In this document: piece after piece, positions 22,340 to 31,463 of the stretch
How the letters are laid out: every line of letters starts with the position of its first letter
How positions within the stretch are numbered: position 1 is the first letter of the stretch
Assembly (NCBI GenBank): GCA_016235445.1
Contig: JACRLB010000036.1
Location: 1 to 64,000 of the forward strand
Direction of reading: 5' to 3'
DNA: 64,000 nucleotides
Origin: Chloroflexota bacterium
Lineage (GTDB): Bacteria > Chloroflexota > Anaerolineae > Anaerolineales > Villigracilaceae
Program-made: the position numbers and the translations under genes
The notes under the pieces: model-generated
The model's database searches: none
What the model saw: the letters and a program-made list of their open reading frames with translations, nothing else
Told to the model about the DNA's origin: nothing

Positions 22340-24724
22340 TTATCCCATCAACGCCGACAACGCTAAACACGGAGTCGCATCGCCTTTTCTTCCCGAATTC
22401 CATGTGACGATCAAATCCTTCTTGGCTCTTGTGATACCCACGTATAACAGCCGCAGGCGTTCGCGGGAGTAATCCTCGCGGGCAGAGAGGCTGGCGGTAC
22501 CTTCTTCGTACCAGTCGAATTCGCCAGTGGATAGCGCGGCTTTGAGTTGCGCGAGCGCTTCGGCTTCGAGGTTCAAACTATTCCGCACAAACCATTTCTC
22601 CGAGATGTAACGGTCATACGGCTGGAGCGACGGGAAATCATAATTGTTCACGCTCAGCATATACACGCGGTCCCACTCCAGCCCCTTGGCTTTGTGCATG
22701 GTCGTCACCACCACCTTGCCTTTGTGCGCCTCAGGGTTGAATCCCGAATCGTCCGACGAGAAACCGATGAAGCGGCGTTCATTGCGCGCGATGACTCCCA
22801 GCTCTGCGGTCAACTCAGGCAGACGCCAATCTGCATGGTCCTCGGCAGCGCGGCGAAGCACCAGCGCGAGTTTATGCGCCAGCGCAAGGTCTGCCGCGTC
22901 GGTGAATAATTCCTGTGCGAGGGTCAGGATCAATTGATCGATGGGAAGAGTGACCGCATTCAACCAGCGATTGACCGCGACTCGAAACTCGCTTAATTCC
23001 TGGACAACTTCGTCCGCCTCAGACTCACTGAGAGTTGCCAGCCAGTCATGGTCTTGATTCGGCGCTACGAAAGTTTCCGCCTCTCCGATTTTGCGCAACA
23101 AGGTTGCTACGGTAATTGCATCTTCCTTGACGATGTTGGGGCGGCCCTGGCGGTCGCCCTGGGCGGAGTCCTGGGTGGGGGCAAGCCCCGCCCCTACGGT
23201 GGATCGATTATCGGAACCGAAAATTTCCCGTCTCCACACTTGATAGGCGCGGGATAATTTTGCGGGGGAGGTTGGGTCGGACAGATACGCGATGACATTG
23301 GCAATCGCGCCCGCCGCCACTCGTGTTTTGTTCGTGCTGGCGAGAACATCCACGTATTCGATCTTGTGTCGCTTCAACGCTTCGATGACTTCGAATCCGC
23401 GGGTGTTGCGTGGAACTAAAACAGCAACCGTCGAATCTTGATTGTCTGGCAGCCACTTCTTGATCGAGTTGACGATGGCTTCGGTCTCTTCTTCGGGTGT
23501 GAATTTCCTGCTGATGAGTCGGATGGCTTCAGGGTCTGCTGGCGGATTGGGTTGTGGGTCTTCGGGAGATGTCGCTTGGATGTGGGGAATGCTCAAGGCG
23601 TCGCGGCAGGCTTGGGCTGGGTGTGAGGCGTTCGTCCAGTCGATCAGATAATTTGCCAGCTCGATGATGCGCGGCTGGGAACGTCCACTGACAGGCAATT
23701 CATTTTTATAATCCGCTTCGTGAGAAATAAAATTTTTGAGCAGTTTCGGATTCGCGGTGGTGAAGGTTTCAAAGATAGCCTGGTTGGGATCACCGACGCG
23801 CACCCAGTTCCCCGATTCGCGCTGAGCGGAGGAGGTAGTCCGTAGTCGAAGCGCCCCTTCGACTACGTTCCTCGGCGTACTCTCGTCACTCCGCTCAGGG
23901 CGAAGGCTGCCAGAAAGCAGGCGCAAAATATTTTCCTGAATTTCGCTCGAGTCCTGCGCCTCATCTTCGAGGATGAAGGGAAAACGATATTGCAGGCGCG
24001 CGAGATATTCGGGATCGGATTGCAGAATTTTGTAGGCGAGCGCGATGAGATCATCGAAGTCCACTGCGCCGCGATAGCGCAGGGCTTGTTGATATTTATC
24101 GTAGATCCACCAGCCCATTTCAGCAAGCGGAAGTGGTGCGGGCGCATTGTTTAATTTATGACGCAAATCTTCGGGTGTGGTGGTGAGATTTTTGCAGGAG
24201 CGAATGAAGGCCAGCGAAAGATTATGCGCGAGGTCGGGCAGTTGTTGACGGCGAATCCAATCGCGCCTTGATTCGTCGAGTTCAGGGTTGAGGTATTCAT
24301 CGAGGTTGTTGGGAAAAGATGCGAGCCACGCATTCGCCGCTTCCTTGCGGATGAATTCCGCTTCGCGCTCGTCCACAATTTGAAAGCGTTCTTCCAACCC
24401 AGCCAGCGCGGGCTTCTCACGGACAATGTCGTGCGCGAGTCCGTGCAATGTGCGCACGCGATAGCCGAGGTGCGGAATGAGTCCGCGCGCTTCGATCATC
24501 TTGCCAATGCGCGCCGAGAAATTGTCCACCGCCGAGTTGACGAGGGTCACGATGAGCACATCCTGGTCTACGGCGAGTGCGCCGCTGGTGATGATCTGCG
24601 CGGCGAGCGCCGAGAGGGTGAAGGTCTTTCCAGAGCCAGGCACTGCGGAGATGCCAAGCTTGCCGCCGCGATAGCGGAGGATGTCTGTTTGGGAGGGGCG
24701 GAGGGTGAAGGGGAAACTAGCCAT
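22340..24724 (-). CDS. UvrD/Rep-type superfamily 1 helicase
   Basis: 794 aa, DNA helicase. Walker A AVPGSGKT (27-34) in the first 35 residues, ARIGKMIEARGL-type motif Ia region, Walker B FILEDEAQDSS, motif III GDPNQAIF, and the late motifs VVTTMHKAKGLEWDRVY and RLLYVGITRAKKDLIV. The core is complete. Two segments do not belong to the family: about 30 residues (LRPERSDESTPRNVVEGAL and on) and about 22 residues (TVGAGLAPTQDSAQGDRQGR), each coded by an intergenic-type palindrome. ATG 24724 lies 13 nt after the nuclease stop codon and behind CGGAGC. Confidence 0.9.
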   Translation of the reverse strand: MASFPFTLRPSQTDILRYRGGKLGISAVPGSGKTFTLSALAAQIITSGALAVDQDVLIVTLVNSAVDNFSARIGKMIEARGLIPHLGYRVRTLHGLAHDIVREKPALAGLEERFQIVDEREAEFIRKEAANAWLASFPNNLDEYLNPELDESRRDWIRRQQLPDLAHNLSLAFIRSCKNLTTTPEDLRHKLNNAPAPLPLAEMGWWIYDKYQQALRYRGAVDFDDLIALAYKILQSDPEYLARLQYRFPFILEDEAQDSSEIQENILRLLSGSLRPERSDESTPRNVVEGALRLRTTSSAQRESGNWVRVGDPNQAIFETFTTANPKLLKNFISHEADYKNELPVSGRSQPRIIELANYLIDWTNASHPAQACRDALSIPHIQATSPEDPQPNPPADPEAIRLISRKFTPEEETEAIVNSIKKWLPDNQDSTVAVLVPRNTRGFEVIEALKRHKIEYVDVLASTNKTRVAAGAIANVIAYLSDPTSPAKLSRAYQVWRREIFGSDNRSTVGAGLAPTQDSAQGDRQGRPNIVKEDAITVATLLRKIGEAETFVAPNQDHDWLATLSESEADEVVQELSEFRVAVNRWLNAVTLPIDQLILTLAQELFTDAADLALAHKLALVLRRAAEDHADWRLPELTAELGVIARNERRFIGFSSDDSGFNPEAHKGKVVVTTMHKAKGLEWDRVYMLSVNNYDFPSLQPYDRYISEKWFVRNSLNLEAEALAQLKAALSTGEFDWYEEGTASLSAREDYSRERLRLLYVGITRAKKDLIVTWNSGRKGDATPCLALSALMG
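23135..23197. repeat. GGGGCGG palindrome inside the helicase gene
   Basis: GTTGGGGCGG (23135-23144) pairs with CCGCCCCTAC (23188-23197), with CCCTGGGCGG / GGGGGCAAGCCCC parts inside. It is coded in frame into the helicase and looks like a dispersed GTAGGGGCGG repeat. Confidence 0.7.
23816..23904. repeat. CGCTGAGCGGAG palindrome inside the helicase gene
   Basis: CTGAGCGGAG and CTCCGCTCAG form the outer arms, and GTAGTCGAAGCG / CCCCTTCGACTAC the centre. The same words occur in the intergenic repeat at 52640-52735. It replaces a short loop in the helicase without breaking the frame. Confidence 0.78.
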
Positions 24725-24737
24725 CAAAAATGCTCCG

Positions 24738-25691
24738 TTAAAAATCAACTTCGTCTGTTGGTTTAATAAATTTAGATTTTTCAAATTCGATTACATCTTT
24801 TATGGCTTCAGTCTGAGATAATATTGATTCTATTCCCTGTTTTATCAAGGATATGTAGTTGTCTAAATATTTTTCTGTAACAACAGTAACGGGACTTAAA
24901 ATTACTTGAGAGTGTAGGTTTATTTCGCGATGACGATAAGGCACTAATACTGTGCCATTCTGAATTTCAGAAGCTTCTATTTCGTTATTGATTCCCAGAT
25001 AGCTTTCAAATAATTGGCCATTTATTACTACAATTGGAATAGCTATGCTGAAAAATAAGCCAAGCTCTGAAGAGATGTTTAAATCATTTGAATGATCAAA
25101 TATTTGTGTAGTTTGTTTGTAAGTTTCTTCTATTTCTATATCGTGAGCCTCAACGCTTTTGCCTATTTGAACTATTGCTTCATATGCGTGATCTTTTTGA
25201 CTTGCAAATGATTCTGCTACTACATAACCAGGGTTTTTTATTGAGAATAAATCGAGATCTGAGTTACTGTCAATTGCTTGAATAATTTTTGCGACAATTC
25301 GTCCTTGTAGCGATTCGATATCTAGCCAATTGGAAGGATGTCGCCCTCGTAATATTCTTGAAAAAAAGGAGAACTTGTCAAATTTATCTGATGTTACTAT
25401 TATCACCCAAGGTTTATCTTTAGCCGAATACTTGCATTCAACAAAGAGCTTTACAACTATTCTAGAGTTTCCTATATCTCTTGACAGTGACGCAACAACA
25501 TCTACTGGCCTAACTGAGCGAGACTCTTGATCGACAAAATGGTCAAACTGAGAGACGTCAAAACCATTTTCTTGGAATTTTTTGGCCACTCTCATTTCAA
25601 GTGAATAACCTTGCTCTTCTACCCATTTTTTTACTTGGGAGGGCAAGTCTTGATTTGTTGATATTTTATCGGTGCCAGTTTTATTGTTCAT
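24738..25691 (-). CDS. PD-(D/E)XK nuclease, Mrr-like restriction type
   Basis: 317 aa. The N-terminal 95 residues read as an Mrr-like nuclease core: E32 in LEMRVAKKFQ, D64 in RPVDVVAS, and E85-x-K87 in FVECKYS, the expected catalytic set. The remainder has no recognised domain and contains VVAESFASQKDHAYEAIVQI and a long charged helix near the C-terminus. It is AT-rich, unlike the helicase it precedes by 13 nt in the same operon. A nuclease with a UvrD-like partner is a common layout in DNA-based defence. Promoter signals upstream are weak. Confidence 0.8.
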   Translation of the reverse strand: MNNKTGTDKISTNQDLPSQVKKWVEEQGYSLEMRVAKKFQENGFDVSQFDHFVDQESRSVRPVDVVASLSRDIGNSRIVVKLFVECKYSAKDKPWVIIVTSDKFDKFSFFSRILRGRHPSNWLDIESLQGRIVAKIIQAIDSNSDLDLFSIKNPGYVVAESFASQKDHAYEAIVQIGKSVEAHDIEIEETYKQTTQIFDHSNDLNISSELGLFFSIAIPIVVINGQLFESYLGINNEIEASEIQNGTVLVPYRHREINLHSQVILSPVTVVTEKYLDNYISLIKQGIESILSQTEAIKDVIEFEKSKFIKPTDEVDF

Positions 25692-25752
25692 AGCAACCCA
25701 GACTTTACTACATTTTCAGCATTGTCACTACTATTTTATTCTATTACCATCA

Positions 25753-26228
25753 CCCGCCGTGGGATGAACCCCACGGCTACGGTTACGAAGGCGGCTGAAG
25801 CCGCCTAGTCCGCTTTAGCGGACTTTGTAAATGTAGCGGGGTGGTTTACCACCCCGCGGTGTGAAGGCGAGACGAATGCCAAATGGACGAGACACATTGT
25901 TAGCGAGGTTGTTTTGCGCTTTGGTATTTTTCTGTTTCGATTGGATAAGCCTACGCTTATGGCCCGCCGTGGGATGAATCCCACGGCTACGGTTACGAAG
26001 GCGGCTGAAGCCGCCTAGTCCGCCTCGGCGGGCTTTGTAAATGTAGCGGGGTGGTTTACCACCCCGCGGTGTAACGGCGAGAGTAATGCTTGATGGATGA
26101 GATAAATTTTCAGCGAGGTTGTTTTGCGCGTTGGCATTTTCCGTTTCGATTGGATAAGCCTACGCTTTATGACCCGCCGTGGGATGAATCCCACGGCTAC
26201 GAGTACGAAGGCGGCTGAAGCCGCCTAG
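25753..26228. repeat. 210-bp tandem array of palindromes
   Basis: Units start at 25753, 25963 and 26173, an exact 210-bp period; the third is cut off after about 56 bp at the transposase 3' end. Each unit carries four perfect small hairpins: CCGTGGG/CCCACGG, GGCGGCT/AGCCGCC, AGTCCGC/GCGGACT and GCGGGGTGG/CCACCCCGC, then a unique stretch with GTTGTTTTGCG. The 533-bp gap between the nuclease and the transposase is filled by it; no gene is seen. Confidence 0.9.
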
Positions 26229-26644
26229 TTCGATTCTTCATCAGCCATCATTTCCATCTCAGGAATCCACGTTCCCTCCGCGTGATGCTTTTTCTGGTCA
26301 TGAATATATCGCACCACCGCGGATAAATTCCGCTCGCCAAAGCTAAACACGCCATATGTGTCCTGCCAATAAAATTCAAAATCAGGCTTGGTCACGTGAT
26401 TGACGTAATGCGAGCTATTTCCTTTCACATCTCCAATGAATTTTGAGGGAGCAATTTTGGGCGGAATGGAAACTGCAAGATGAGCGTGATCTTCAACCCC
26501 GCCGAGGGCGTGGACGAAACCTCCCATCTCAATTACCTTTGCCGCAATGGCGCGATACAGATCAGGCTCAAGGGTCGAGTCGATCAAGGGCAGTCTGTTC
26601 TTTGTACCCCAAACGAAGTGGTAATAGAGTTTCCAATATGGCAT
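26225..26644 (-). CDS. IS200/IS605-type (REP-associated) HUH transposase
   Basis: A 139-aa Y1 transposase. The HUH pair is in GVEDHAHLAVSI, and the catalytic tyrosine is in VVRYIHDQKKHH. YYHFVWGTKNRLPLI is the conserved N-terminal block. The last codons lie in the truncated third unit of the 210-bp array. Such stand-alone Y1 transposases next to palindrome clusters resemble RAYT/REP pairs. No TnpB gene is nearby. Confidence 0.9.
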   Translation of the reverse strand: MPYWKLYYHFVWGTKNRLPLIDSTLEPDLYRAIAAKVIEMGGFVHALGGVEDHAHLAVSIPPKIAPSKFIGDVKGNSSHYVNHVTKPDFEFYWQDTYGVFSFGERNLSAVVRYIHDQKKHHAEGTWIPEMEMMADEESN

Positions 26645-26717
26645 GTTGCAATCCCTCGATTAGTGTTAAGTGGCTTTAGCCCATGGTTGTCAGGCCAAGC
26701 CGTCAATTTTCATAAAA

Positions 26718-28370
26718 TTAAAACCCCTGCGCCACGTACTCGCCCCACACGCCTCTCAGTGTATTGCAAATCTCACCCAGTGTGATGTCGTTTTCGACAC
26801 ATTCGATGAAGAGCGGCAGTAAGTTCTGAGTACCGAGAGCCGCGTCTTTTAACTGCCCGAGCAACCTGTCCACCAGTCTCTGGTCTCTAGTCTCTCTTAA
26901 CTCCTTCAATCTCGCTCTTTGCCCGATCTCGATCGCAGGGTCAACGCTCAGGCGTTCGAGCGTCATTTCTTCCTTCACCTGAAATTGATTGACGCCCACG
27001 ACGATTTGCTCTTTGCGTTCGATCTCCTGCTGTGCGGCGTAGGCGGCGTTTTGAATCTCGTTCTGCATAAATCCGCGTTCAATGGATTGCAATGCGCCGC
27101 CCATCTCATCAATTTTGGTGATGTACTCGAGCGCGCCTTTTTCGATCTCGTCGGTGAGATGTTCGATTAGATACGAACCCGCCAGCGGATCAATTGAATC
27201 AGCTACGCCTGATTCATAGGCGATGATTTGTTGAGTCCGCAATGCCACGCGCACGGATTTTTCGGTGGGAAGCCAGAGAGCCTCGTCCATGCTGTTGGTG
27301 TGCAAACTTTGCGTGCCGCCCAATACCGCCGAAAGCGCCTGCAACGAAACACGCACAACGTTACACTCTGGTTGCTGTGCGGTGAGCGTGGAGCCTGCGG
27401 TTTGAGTGTGGAAACGCAACTGCCAGCTAGACGGCTTTTGCGCTTTGAAACGTTCGCGCATGATCCGCGCCCACATGCGCCGCGCGGCGCGGAACTTGGC
27501 GACCTCTTCGAGCAGGTTGTTGTGCGCGTTGAAGAAGAACGAAAGCTGAGGGGCAAAATCGTCCACATGCAGGCCAGCCGCGAGGGCTGACCCTACATAT
27601 GCAATCGCATTCGCCAGCGTGAACGCCACTTCCTGCACGGCAGTGGAGCCTGCTTCGCGGATGTGATAGCCCGAGATCGAGATCGTGTTCCAATACGGAA
27701 CTTCCTTTGCACAGAATGAAAAGATGTCGGTGATGAGCCGCATGGGAGGTGCGGGCGGGACGATATACGTGCCGCGCGCCACATACTCTTTGAGGATGTC
27801 GTTCTGGATCGTGCCGCGCAATTGGTGCATGTCCGCGCCCTGTCGTTTCGCCACCGCAATGTACATCGCCAGCAAAACGCCCGCGGGCGCGTTGATGGTC
27901 ATGGATGTGGAAACTTTATCCAATGGGATTTGATCGAATAACTGTTCCATGTCTTTGATGGATGAAATGGACACGCCGACTTTGCCGACCTCGCCCTGCG
28001 CGATGGGGTCGTCCGCATCGTACCCAATTTGGGTGGGGAGGTCGAAAGCGACACTCAGCCCCGTTTGACCTTGCGCGAGCAAATAGCGATAACGCTTGTT
28101 GGATTCTTCCGCAGTCGAGAATCCCGCATACTGACGCATCGTCCAAAAGCGGGAACGGTACATCGTCGGCTGGACTCCGCGGGTGTAGGGGTATTCTCCA
28201 GGGTAGCCTAAATTCTCTTCGTAAGCCGAATCAATTTCGGGCGGGAGAGAGAGGCGCGGGGTTTCAATCCCAGATGAATATTCAAAGCGTTCCTTGCGCT
28301 CCTTGAATTTGTCCAAAGATTTCTTGAGCGTGGATTCTTTCCATTTGTTGTATTGATCGTTAAAAGACAT
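26718..28370 (-). CDS. Methylmalonyl-CoA mutase-type acyl-CoA mutase, large subunit
   Basis: 550 aa. Catalytic TIM-barrel part of a B12-dependent acyl-CoA mutase: [53 protein letters not shown]-type block and TSGWQ-like substrate loops are present. The cobalamin-binding domain (DXHXXG) is absent, so it must be on a separate small subunit, not in this window. Propionate or branched-chain catabolism is the usual role. Substrate (methylmalonyl, isobutyryl, ethylmalonyl) is not decided. I start at ATG 28370, with 28382 as alternative. Confidence 0.92.
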   Translation of the reverse strand: MSFNDQYNKWKESTLKKSLDKFKERKERFEYSSGIETPRLSLPPEIDSAYEENLGYPGEYPYTRGVQPTMYRSRFWTMRQYAGFSTAEESNKRYRYLLAQGQTGLSVAFDLPTQIGYDADDPIAQGEVGKVGVSISSIKDMEQLFDQIPLDKVSTSMTINAPAGVLLAMYIAVAKRQGADMHQLRGTIQNDILKEYVARGTYIVPPAPPMRLITDIFSFCAKEVPYWNTISISGYHIREAGSTAVQEVAFTLANAIAYVGSALAAGLHVDDFAPQLSFFFNAHNNLLEEVAKFRAARRMWARIMRERFKAQKPSSWQLRFHTQTAGSTLTAQQPECNVVRVSLQALSAVLGGTQSLHTNSMDEALWLPTEKSVRVALRTQQIIAYESGVADSIDPLAGSYLIEHLTDEIEKGALEYITKIDEMGGALQSIERGFMQNEIQNAAYAAQQEIERKEQIVVGVNQFQVKEEMTLERLSVDPAIEIGQRARLKELRETRDQRLVDRLLGQLKDAALGTQNLLPLFIECVENDITLGEICNTLRGVWGEYVAQGF

Positions 28371-28383
28371 TTTCACCACCAAG

Positions 28384-28445
28384 TGTCACAAAGGGTCACG
28401 AAGGGATTAAAGGTTTTTCCTTTGTGTACCTTTGTGGTTAATAGA
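28384..28445. repeat. CAAAGGG/CCTTTGTG word repeat
   Basis: The spacer between the divergent mutase and the 28518 gene contains GTCACGAAGGG, AAAGGTTTTTCC and CCTTTGTGGTTAA, an inverted set of the common CACGAAGG/CCTTTGTGG words. Confidence 0.55.
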
Positions 28446-28517
28446 TTTTCCTCAAGTATAAAGCCAACCCCAAATTAGATGTAGTACACTTAAGCGCATT
28501 GAACGAGGAATATTCTC

Positions 28518-29531
28518 ATGGAAATTTGCTACCTGATCGCCTTCCCCGATACCGAAAAAAAAACAGCGCCCAGAAAAGAATCCATCAGCGGGTTGAAGGA
28601 TGCGCCCTACTTCCAGCCAGTGGATATTGACCTGATCAGCCTTGGCGACGAGACCATCGTCATCGAAGGACATGCCGTCTCTGTCATCCGCCATCAATAT
28701 GACGAATATGTGCAGATGATCGAAGCGCGCTTCGCCCTCAAAAATCCTTTCGACCCATCGGCTTTGCAGGAACGTTCCAAGATCGAGAACTCCCTGCAAA
28801 GCAAATACGTTCCCGTCGAACACCGCCAGAGCGGGCTGTTCGAGGAATACACCATCCTGCTGGTGGATGGGGCCAGGCCCGCGCCTGATAAATGGATCGA
28901 TAAAAACGAACTTGAGATTTCCAGGTTCATTCGTTCCCAGCGCGATACGCTGGACAAGATCGAGATCGATGAAATCCTCATGTCGCGCACGCGCTACTCT
29001 GCCGTCGAACTCACCCTCGTGGATTGGGAAGGTGCGGTTATCATTGCGCCCAATGCCGATTATCAATCCGATATTGTTTTGCTCAAGATCGGCAACTATC
29101 AACTCCTGCGTTACCGCATGTTGGATCAGTCCATTGAAATCATGCTCGACAAGATCAATGAATCTTTTTTCGAGAACAAACGCCGTCCGCGTGCAACCCG
29201 CGGGTTGATTCGCCAGATCGTGGAACACAAACTCGAGGTCATGCTTGATTTCGAACGCACCGAGCAAAACCTGCTCCTCATCGGCGATTGGTACACCGCA
29301 AAATTATATGAAGCCATTCAATCCGAGTTTTATCTCAAAGACTGGAAGGAAAGCCTGCGCACGAAACTGGACAACCTCGAAAGCATTGTTCAAACCATCA
29401 AAGACAACCTCTTCGTCTCCTGGGAAAACCTCATGGATCGGGTACAGCTTGCCTTGTGGCTGTTTATGCTTTTTGGCTATCTTTATTTATATTTTCTCGA
29501 CGCGGGCTGGATCGTCATCCCAACCAATTAA
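28518..29531 (+). CDS. Membrane-tethered helical protein, possibly DUF155/RMD1-like
   Basis: 337 aa. An N-terminal alpha/beta part (residues 1-130) is followed by a region with ADYQSDIVLLKIGNYQLLRY, a long helical stretch with ESLRTKLDNLESIVQTIKDN, and one C-terminal membrane helix (about 311-330). This order of soluble domain, coiled coil and terminal helix resembles DUF155 proteins, but I do not see a decisive motif. GAGG precedes the start. A lipoprotein gene follows 15 nt later. Confidence 0.6.
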   Translation: MEICYLIAFPDTEKKTAPRKESISGLKDAPYFQPVDIDLISLGDETIVIEGHAVSVIRHQYDEYVQMIEARFALKNPFDPSALQERSKIENSLQSKYVPVEHRQSGLFEEYTILLVDGARPAPDKWIDKNELEISRFIRSQRDTLDKIEIDEILMSRTRYSAVELTLVDWEGAVIIAPNADYQSDIVLLKIGNYQLLRYRMLDQSIEIMLDKINESFFENKRRPRATRGLIRQIVEHKLEVMLDFERTEQNLLLIGDWYTAKLYEAIQSEFYLKDWKESLRTKLDNLESIVQTIKDNLFVSWENLMDRVQLALWLFMLFGYLYLYFLDAGWIVIPTN

Positions 29532-29546
29532 TTTTTTAGGATTAAT

Positions 29547-30566
29547 ATGACACGCTTGAAATTTTTTCTTTCCCTTATTGCGCTTCTTCTCCCCGCCCTG
29601 GCCTGCTCCACCTTAATAGGCACAGACTCCCCGCCGCTTGATTCTCCCAACCCTCCCGCCACACAGGCGCAACCCAGTGAAGAAATACCCGTCCCTCAGG
29701 CGGCGGCATCCTGCCCCCTCATCACAGATCAAATTCTTGCGCTGGCTGTTTCAGACGGTGAAGATGTGGAAGAAAATTTACTCGACGAGGAAATCTATAT
29801 CGTCACGTACAGCGTCTCTGGCGAAGAAATCACCGACCCCCAGTACGAAAGCGTCTCCCCCGATTTGCAGGATGAGCAGGACGATGAGCAGACCCACCAG
29901 CAGGTTTGGGAATATTTCCGCTCTTTCATCCCAGCCCGCGAACGGGATGGAGTCGCCGAATACTCCATCATCACCGATGGACGGGGCGGCACATTGGCCG
30001 CCGTTTCGCAAACACAGAGCGACCCCAATCTCTGGTCATTGCAGGTGGATATCGCCGACACGGGTAATTACTACGAATTGACTTATACCCTCGTGCATGA
30101 GTTTGGTCATTTGCTCACTCTGGGTCCGCGGCAGGTTGCGCCCAGCCTCGCGGTGTTCAACAACCCCGAAGATGACGATGTCTATTTTGACGAAGCCTCC
30201 GCCTGCCCGGACTATTTCCCCGGTGAAGGCTGTGCCAACCCTGATTCTTACATTGACGATTTTTACAATCAATTCTGGGCCGATCTTTACGAGGAGTGGA
30301 ACGAAATCAACTACGAGGAAGATGAAGACATCTATTACGAAAAATTAGATGGGTTCTACGCTAAATATGAAGACCGCTTCGTCACCAGTTATGCGGCCAC
30401 CAACCCCGAAGAGGATATTGCCGAAGCCTTCGCTTTCTTCGTCTTTAGCCCTGAACCAGCGGGGGATACCATTGCCGAAGAGAAAACGCTATTCTTCTAT
30501 CAATATCCCGAACTGATCGAATTACGCGCAAATATTCTCAGCAACATGTGCGTGTCTTTTCCATAG
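29547..30566 (+). CDS. Lipoprotein with a zinc-metallopeptidase HEXXH motif
   Basis: 339 aa, lipid-anchored by the lipobox LPALAC (cleavage before C20 or so). A proline-rich linker follows. The motif LVHEFGHLLTLG (about 187-198) is an HEXXH zinc site of the gluzincin/metzincin type. The protein is strikingly rich in Asp and Glu, with YEEDEDIYYEKLDG and EEDIAEAFAFFV, the latter a possible third-ligand helix. The substrate is unknown. It is likely in an operon with the preceding and following genes. Confidence 0.8.
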   Translation: MTRLKFFLSLIALLLPALACSTLIGTDSPPLDSPNPPATQAQPSEEIPVPQAAASCPLITDQILALAVSDGEDVEENLLDEEIYIVTYSVSGEEITDPQYESVSPDLQDEQDDEQTHQQVWEYFRSFIPARERDGVAEYSIITDGRGGTLAAVSQTQSDPNLWSLQVDIADTGNYYELTYTLVHEFGHLLTLGPRQVAPSLAVFNNPEDDDVYFDEASACPDYFPGEGCANPDSYIDDFYNQFWADLYEEWNEINYEEDEDIYYEKLDGFYAKYEDRFVTSYAATNPEEDIAEAFAFFVFSPEPAGDTIAEEKTLFFYQYPELIELRANILSNMCVSFP

Positions 30567-30585
30567 TCAATTGGCTGAAAATAAA

Positions 30586-31146
30586 ATGACCAACCTCCCC
30601 ATCCCTGAATCCTATTGGGTTGAAGAAGGCCGCTTGCTTGCGGGCGAATTCCCTGGCAGTTACAACCCTGAAACCACGCGCCGCCGCATGGACGCCTTCC
30701 TCGAGGCGGGCATTAACACCTTTGTGGACTTGACCCAGCCGTATGAACTTGCTTCCTATGAAGCCATCTTAAAGGAGCAGGCTCTCGTTTTCGATGTCAC
30801 AGCTTCCTGTTATCACTTTGCCATTCGCGACCACGGCATTCCTTCGCGTGAGACGATGACCATCATCCTCGATACGATTGACGAGGCGATACAGAATGGC
30901 GGCGGGGTGTTTGTCCATTGCTGGGGCGGGGTGGGGCGGACGGGCATCGTGGTAGCGTGCTATCTTGTTCGGCATGGTCTTACTCCACAGCAGGCGCTGG
31001 AGCGGGTGCATATCCTTTTCAGGACGCGCCCGCAAACTTATTTTGCCACCTCGCCTGAGACGCCTGAACAATTCGAGTTTGTCCGCAGTTGGCGTGAGGT
31101 TCCGGGCGGCGGGCATCAGTCCAGGCAAAATTTTTGCGAGGGTTGA
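30586..31146 (+). CDS. Dual-specificity/tyrosine phosphatase-like protein
   Basis: 186 aa. The P-loop HCWGGVGRTG (about 111-120) is the cysteine phosphatase signature HCXXGXXR. A general-acid aspartate is probably in AIRDHGIPS. The C-terminal region LTPQQALERVHILFRTRPQT is helical as in dual-specificity phosphatases. I start at ATG 30586, since a TTG at 30571 lacks a ribosome site. It follows the lipoprotein by about 20 nt. Confidence 0.85.
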   Translation: MTNLPIPESYWVEEGRLLAGEFPGSYNPETTRRRMDAFLEAGINTFVDLTQPYELASYEAILKEQALVFDVTASCYHFAIRDHGIPSRETMTIILDTIDEAIQNGGGVFVHCWGGVGRTGIVVACYLVRHGLTPQQALERVHILFRTRPQTYFATSPETPEQFEFVRSWREVPGGGHQSRQNFCEG

Positions 31147-31463
31147 GGCATGGATCGTTCAGTGTGCGCGGTGCATTGCAGGTTTGACGCGAATGGAGTG
31201 GGCGGGATGGAATGTGTTAACATTGGTTGGAGTCGGAACATTTATCAGGATGGGAGATGCTCATTGAAACAGAGTCCATTCTGGGCAGGGGGAGAGGCGT
31301 TTTGTTGATGTGGAAAATGCGCGGGGTTGGAATCAGGCTTGTTTGGAAGATTCTGTCCCGGGCGGAGACATCTCAAAAATGAAGGTTTTGCGAGGTAAGA
31401 GCCGGGTGACGGCGCGCTTCGAAAAAATGGAAGTATAATTTTGTGGAAAGTTTGGAGGCTCGT
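31147..31463 (+). promoter_or_regulatory. lepB upstream region with -10 box
   Basis: About 290 nt without a gene, G-rich. It shares a motif (GATTCTGTC and CCCGGGCG, then CATCTC and an A-run) with the spacer at 49150-49320. TATAAT at 31434-31439 is a strong -10 box. A GTG at 31443 lies too close to it to be transcribed, but GGAGG (31454-31458) precedes TTG 31464. Confidence 0.6.

Noticed and set aside
22071-22403. A separate 110-aa gene upstream of the broken membrane gene
   Set aside because: Its C-terminal residues come from MITE sequence and its N-terminal extension overlaps the helicase 3' end. It is better explained as the 5' half of one interrupted gene.
25753-26228. CRISPR array
   Set aside because: Only three units with a 210-bp period, palindromes in every unit, no short direct repeats with unique spacers, no cas genes.
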